From contig NZ_JAOSZE010000072.1 in assembly GCF_025630775.1 (NCBI RefSeq), positions 1 through 32,168 on the forward strand: a DNA stretch of 32,168 nucleotides, written 5' to 3'. Made by a program: the position numbers and the translations under genes. The DNA comes from Actinoplanes sp. KI2 (GTDB lineage Bacteria; Actinomycetota; Actinomycetes; Mycobacteriales; Micromonosporaceae). Shown piece after piece: positions 30,041 to 32,168 of the stretch; position 1 is the stretch's first letter, and every line of letters begins with the position of its first letter. The notes under the pieces were generated by a model. The model was not told the DNA's origin. It saw nothing but the letters and a program-made list of their open reading frames with translations, and did not search any database.

Positions 30041-30433
30041 GACCGGGACGGCGCGACCTTCTACCAGCTCCACCTGCTGCTGGACAAGCACGCCGGGGAG
30101 CAACTGACGCTCATCGACACGATCGCCGAACGGGTGCAGACCCTCGGTGGTCTTGCCGTCGGCGATCCGCGACACGTCGCAGAGATCACCATGGTGCCGC
30201 GCCCACCGGACGGGGCGGAGGAGGTTCCGGCGATGCTCTCCCGGTTGCTGGAGGTCCACGAGATCATCCTGGTCGAAGCCCATGACGCCGCTGCGCGGGT
30301 CGCTCAGTTGGGCGATGACGGCACCAACGACCTGCTGGTCTCGGACGTCATCCGTACCGGCGAGATGCAGGCCTGGTTCCTGGCCGAACACCTCGTGGAC
30401 ACACCGCTGGTCCGCTCGAGTCACGCAAGGTGA
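30041..30433 (+). pseudogene. 5'-truncated dps (DNA starvation ferritin) gene
   Basis: The frame ending at TGA 30431-30433 encodes about 130 residues of a DpsA-type ferritin: DGATFYQLHLLLDKHAGEQL, IDTIAERVQTLGGLAVGDPR, LLEVHEIILVEAHDAAA, DGTNDLLVSDVIRTGEMQAW. Full Dps proteins of this type have roughly 50 more residues at the start, including the KQxHWN segment with the ferroxidase histidine. Here that part is missing and the frame continues into unrelated codons without an RBS or ATG. The homology breaks near 30041. The protein would lack half its ferroxidase site, so I call it a pseudogene. A short GTG-initiated product is possible but unlikely to be functional. Confidence 0.7.
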
Positions 30434-30613
30434 GGCACGGTAGGTCTCGGTGTCGGTCTGGTCACCAGTGACGGCCGCCGGGTCGGCCTGTTGCCACTCA
30501 ACACCGACAGTCCGCATACCCGAGACCGGCCGCATGCAACCCCACCATCGCGTACGCGGCATGGACCATTTCAGCCTCACTCGGACGCGTGTGCGTTGCC
30601 TACTTCAGGCGCC

Positions 30614-30635
30614 GTCGATTGGCAGAGTTATCGGT
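30614..30635. repeat. Dispersed ATTGG-N8 element, copy C (degenerate)
   Basis: GTCGATTGGCAGA is shared with copy B, but the right half is TCGGT instead of CCAAT. The DUF2267 stop codon (TTA at 30628-30630) falls inside it. TACTTCAGG stands 5 bp before it (30601-30609), as also occurs upstream of copy A. Confidence 0.5.
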
Positions 30636-31407
30636 GCTTTGGCTCCACCGCGATGAGGTCCCAATACCCGGCGGGCAACTGCACGGTCACGTCGAAGAAC
30701 TCCTCCCGCGTCGCCTCCCGTACGGTGGCGAACACCGCCCGGACGTACTCCCGGGACTGATCAGGGCCGACGCCGGCACGCTGCTCCACCCGGCGCAGGA
30801 ACTCGTCGGGCGGCATCTTGCGGGTGGCCGAGTCTGCCTGGGCGGTACCCCGCTTGAGCGCTCCATGGAGCCGCACCGGAAGGCGGCCGGTGAGGTCGCG
30901 CACCTCACCGGCCGTGATCCGCTCGGCAAGCGTCTGCAGGACCGCTTCCGCCACCCGCAGCGCCGACGCGTCGTCGATGCCGGCACGTTGCGCGACCCGG
31001 CTGACGAAAGCGCGCGTCGACATGGTGGGCGCGACCGCCGCCTTAGGTAGCAACGGCGCATAATCCTTCGAGAGCCGCGCGAGCAGATGGTCGTACTCCC
31101 GTTCCGGAAGCGCCTGTGAAATGGCGCCCAGCACGGCGATGATGTGACGTTCGGCCGTGTCAGGGTTGGTTCCCTCCCGTTCGGCGACCCGCCGGACGAA
31201 TTCCTCGGCGTCGAAGGACCGAGCGCCACCTGCGGTGTGTAACCACGCCGCGACCTCCGGCGGGAGATGCGCGGCATAGACACGGGCCTCGTCGGCCCCG
31301 ATCCGCTCACCGAGGACGCTGGTGACCGTGTGCGTCGCGCGCTCGGCCGTTTCCCGGCCGGCGCCCAGCGAATCCTGCACCACGCTGAGGAAGGTCTGGT
31401 AATTCAT
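30628..31407 (-). CDS. Tandem DUF2267 protein
   Basis: This 259-residue helical protein has two DUF2267 units, about 1-125 and 128-255. The recurring pattern is FxxxVxxxxG, HLPPEVAAWLH / RLPVRLHGAL, and EFVRRVAEREG / EFLRRVEQRAG. DUF2267 proteins are small helical proteins often found with stress and dormancy genes in actinomycetes; their biochemical role is not established. It begins 8 bp after the aldo/keto reductase stop, with TGAGGACC as RBS, so the two are cotranscribed. Its 3' end lies in the copy C repeat, so the last residues may have been altered by recombination. Confidence 0.88.
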   Translation of the reverse strand: MNYQTFLSVVQDSLGAGRETAERATHTVTSVLGERIGADEARVYAAHLPPEVAAWLHTAGGARSFDAEEFVRRVAEREGTNPDTAERHIIAVLGAISQALPEREYDHLLARLSKDYAPLLPKAAVAPTMSTRAFVSRVAQRAGIDDASALRVAEAVLQTLAERITAGEVRDLTGRLPVRLHGALKRGTAQADSATRKMPPDEFLRRVEQRAGVGPDQSREYVRAVFATVREATREEFFDVTVQLPAGYWDLIAVEPKHR

Positions 31408-31415
31408 GGTGGTCC

Positions 31416-32168
31416 TCAGAGGGTTTCCAAGGGACGGCCCTTGATCGGCGGCGGGAACGCCAGGTCCAGTTCGGTCAGGTCCTGAGGGCTGAGCCTGATC
31501 GCAGCGGCTGCGGAGTTCTGCTGTACGTGGGCGACCGAACCCGACTTGGGAATCGCGCAGACCCGCGGCTGCCGGAGCACCCAGGCCAGCGCGACCTGGG
31601 CAGCGGTGATGTCGTTGCGCTCCGCCACACCGAGCACCGCCGGATGCGACAGAAGATCACCCTGTTCGATCGGTGAGTAAGACATCACCGGCAGGTTCTG
31701 CTCACGACACCACGGCAGGAGGTTGTACTCGGGGCTGCGGCGCGCGAGGTTGTAGAGCACCTGATCGGTTTGCACGTCGGCTCCGCTCGGGATCTGCCAC
31801 AGATCGTCGAGGTCCATCACATCGAAGTTGCTGACCCCCCAATGGCGGATCCAGCCGCGCTCCTTCAGCTCCACAAAGGCCTCGATCGTCTGCCAGAGCG
31901 GCACGGAACCCCGCCAGTGCAGCAGGTACATGTCGAGGCGATCGGTCTTGAGCCGGCGCAGGCTCGCCGCGCAGGCATCGATGGTGCCCCGGCGAGTCGC
32001 GTGCGACGGCAGCACCTTGCTGATCAGGAAGACCTTGTCACGGCGCCCGCTGATCGCGTCGCCGACAAGCCGCTCGGTCTCGCCCTCGGCGTACATCTCG
32101 GCGGTGTCGATCAGGGTCATGCCGAGGTCGAGACCCAGCCGGAGCGCGGCGATCTCGGCTTTCCGGTG
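31416..32168 (-). CDS. Aldo/keto reductase, 5' end outside the window
   Basis: The frame is open to the window edge (upstream residues AEIAALRLGLDLG are in frame), so at least 250 residues of this NADPH-dependent TIM-barrel enzyme are present and the N-terminus is missing. The catalytic tetrad is visible: Asp and Tyr in MTLIDTAEMYAEG, Lys in FLISKVLPS and His in YLLHWRGS. The cofactor region is IPKSGSVAHVQQN. It resembles the AKR5/YeaE-type reductases acting on aldehydes. The DUF2267 gene follows in the same transcript. Confidence 0.92.
   Translation of the reverse strand, partial: HRKAEIAALRLGLDLGMTLIDTAEMYAEGETERLVGDAISGRRDKVFLISKVLPSHATRRGTIDACAASLRRLKTDRLDMYLLHWRGSVPLWQTIEAFVELKERGWIRHWGVSNFDVMDLDDLWQIPSGADVQTDQVLYNLARRSPEYNLLPWCREQNLPVMSYSPIEQGDLLSHPAVLGVAERNDITAAQVALAWVLRQPRVCAIPKSGSVAHVQQNSAAAAIRLSPQDLTELDLAFPPPIKGRPLETL

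Noticed and set aside
1..32168. CRISPR arrays, tRNA or rRNA genes, intact transposases
   Set aside because: No regularly spaced repeats beyond the 18-bp tandem run, no cloverleaf with a T-loop GGTTCGA context, and no transposase motifs were seen.

Overview
The window is about 32 kb of very GC-rich DNA with strong G/C bias at third codon positions. Its gene content is that of a filamentous actinomycete: class III lanthipeptide synthetase, SARP and LAL regulators, a PaaX-type regulator, an LLM flavin oxidoreductase, CBM2- and GH44-type secreted enzymes and DUF2267. A Micromonosporaceae member such as Actinoplanes is a reasonable guess, but the sequence alone does not prove the genus.

Region 1 (1-1764) is a divergent pair: a zinc-free quinone oxidoreductase and a TetR regulator, with palindromic operator-like sites between them. 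Region 2 (1765-8353, minus strand) is a tight six-gene operon. In transcription order it encodes a radical SAM/SPASM-like enzyme, a haem-oxygenase-like iron oxidase, a 66-residue cysteine-free putative RiPP precursor, a zinc-ribbon/nucleotide-cyclase/ATPase giant, a cytosolic subtilisin-like protease and a GAF protein. Region 3 (8634-12761, plus strand) diverges from it: a 44-residue class III lanthipeptide precursor, a strong hairpin, the three-domain synthetase LanKC and an MFS exporter. Region 4 (12795-17694, minus strand) holds a short tandem repeat, an AfsR/SARP-type regulator and a LAL-type LuxR regulator, which probably control the peptide genes. Regions 2-4 together look like one biosynthetic neighbourhood with two different ribosomal-peptide systems placed head to head. 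This is the most interesting part of the window.

Region 5 (17823-24840) is catabolic: a secreted alpha/beta-hydrolase with a cellulose-binding module, a PaaX-family regulator, an LLM oxidoreductase, a stretch of decayed DNA with a truncated membrane-protein gene, a secreted GH44 glucanase with a good promoter and operator-like repeat, and a spermidine-synthase-like Rossmann protein.

Region 6 (24841-32168) is looser, with long non-coding stretches. It has a short MerR-type regulator preceded by an 11-bp hairpin, a structured non-coding stretch, an NADPH-dependent FMN reductase, and a four-gene translationally coupled operon (96-residue protein, NADPH/F420-type reductase, a 34-residue single-span membrane peptide, Gfo/Idh/MocA oxidoreductase). 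After that come remnants of stress genes (UBP-type zinc finger, PRC-barrel/DUF2171-like protein, 5'-truncated dps), a DUF2267 protein and an aldo/keto reductase that runs off the window. A short imperfect inverted repeat occurs three times in this region. The content resembles the redox and dormancy gene islands of actinomycetes, here partly decayed.
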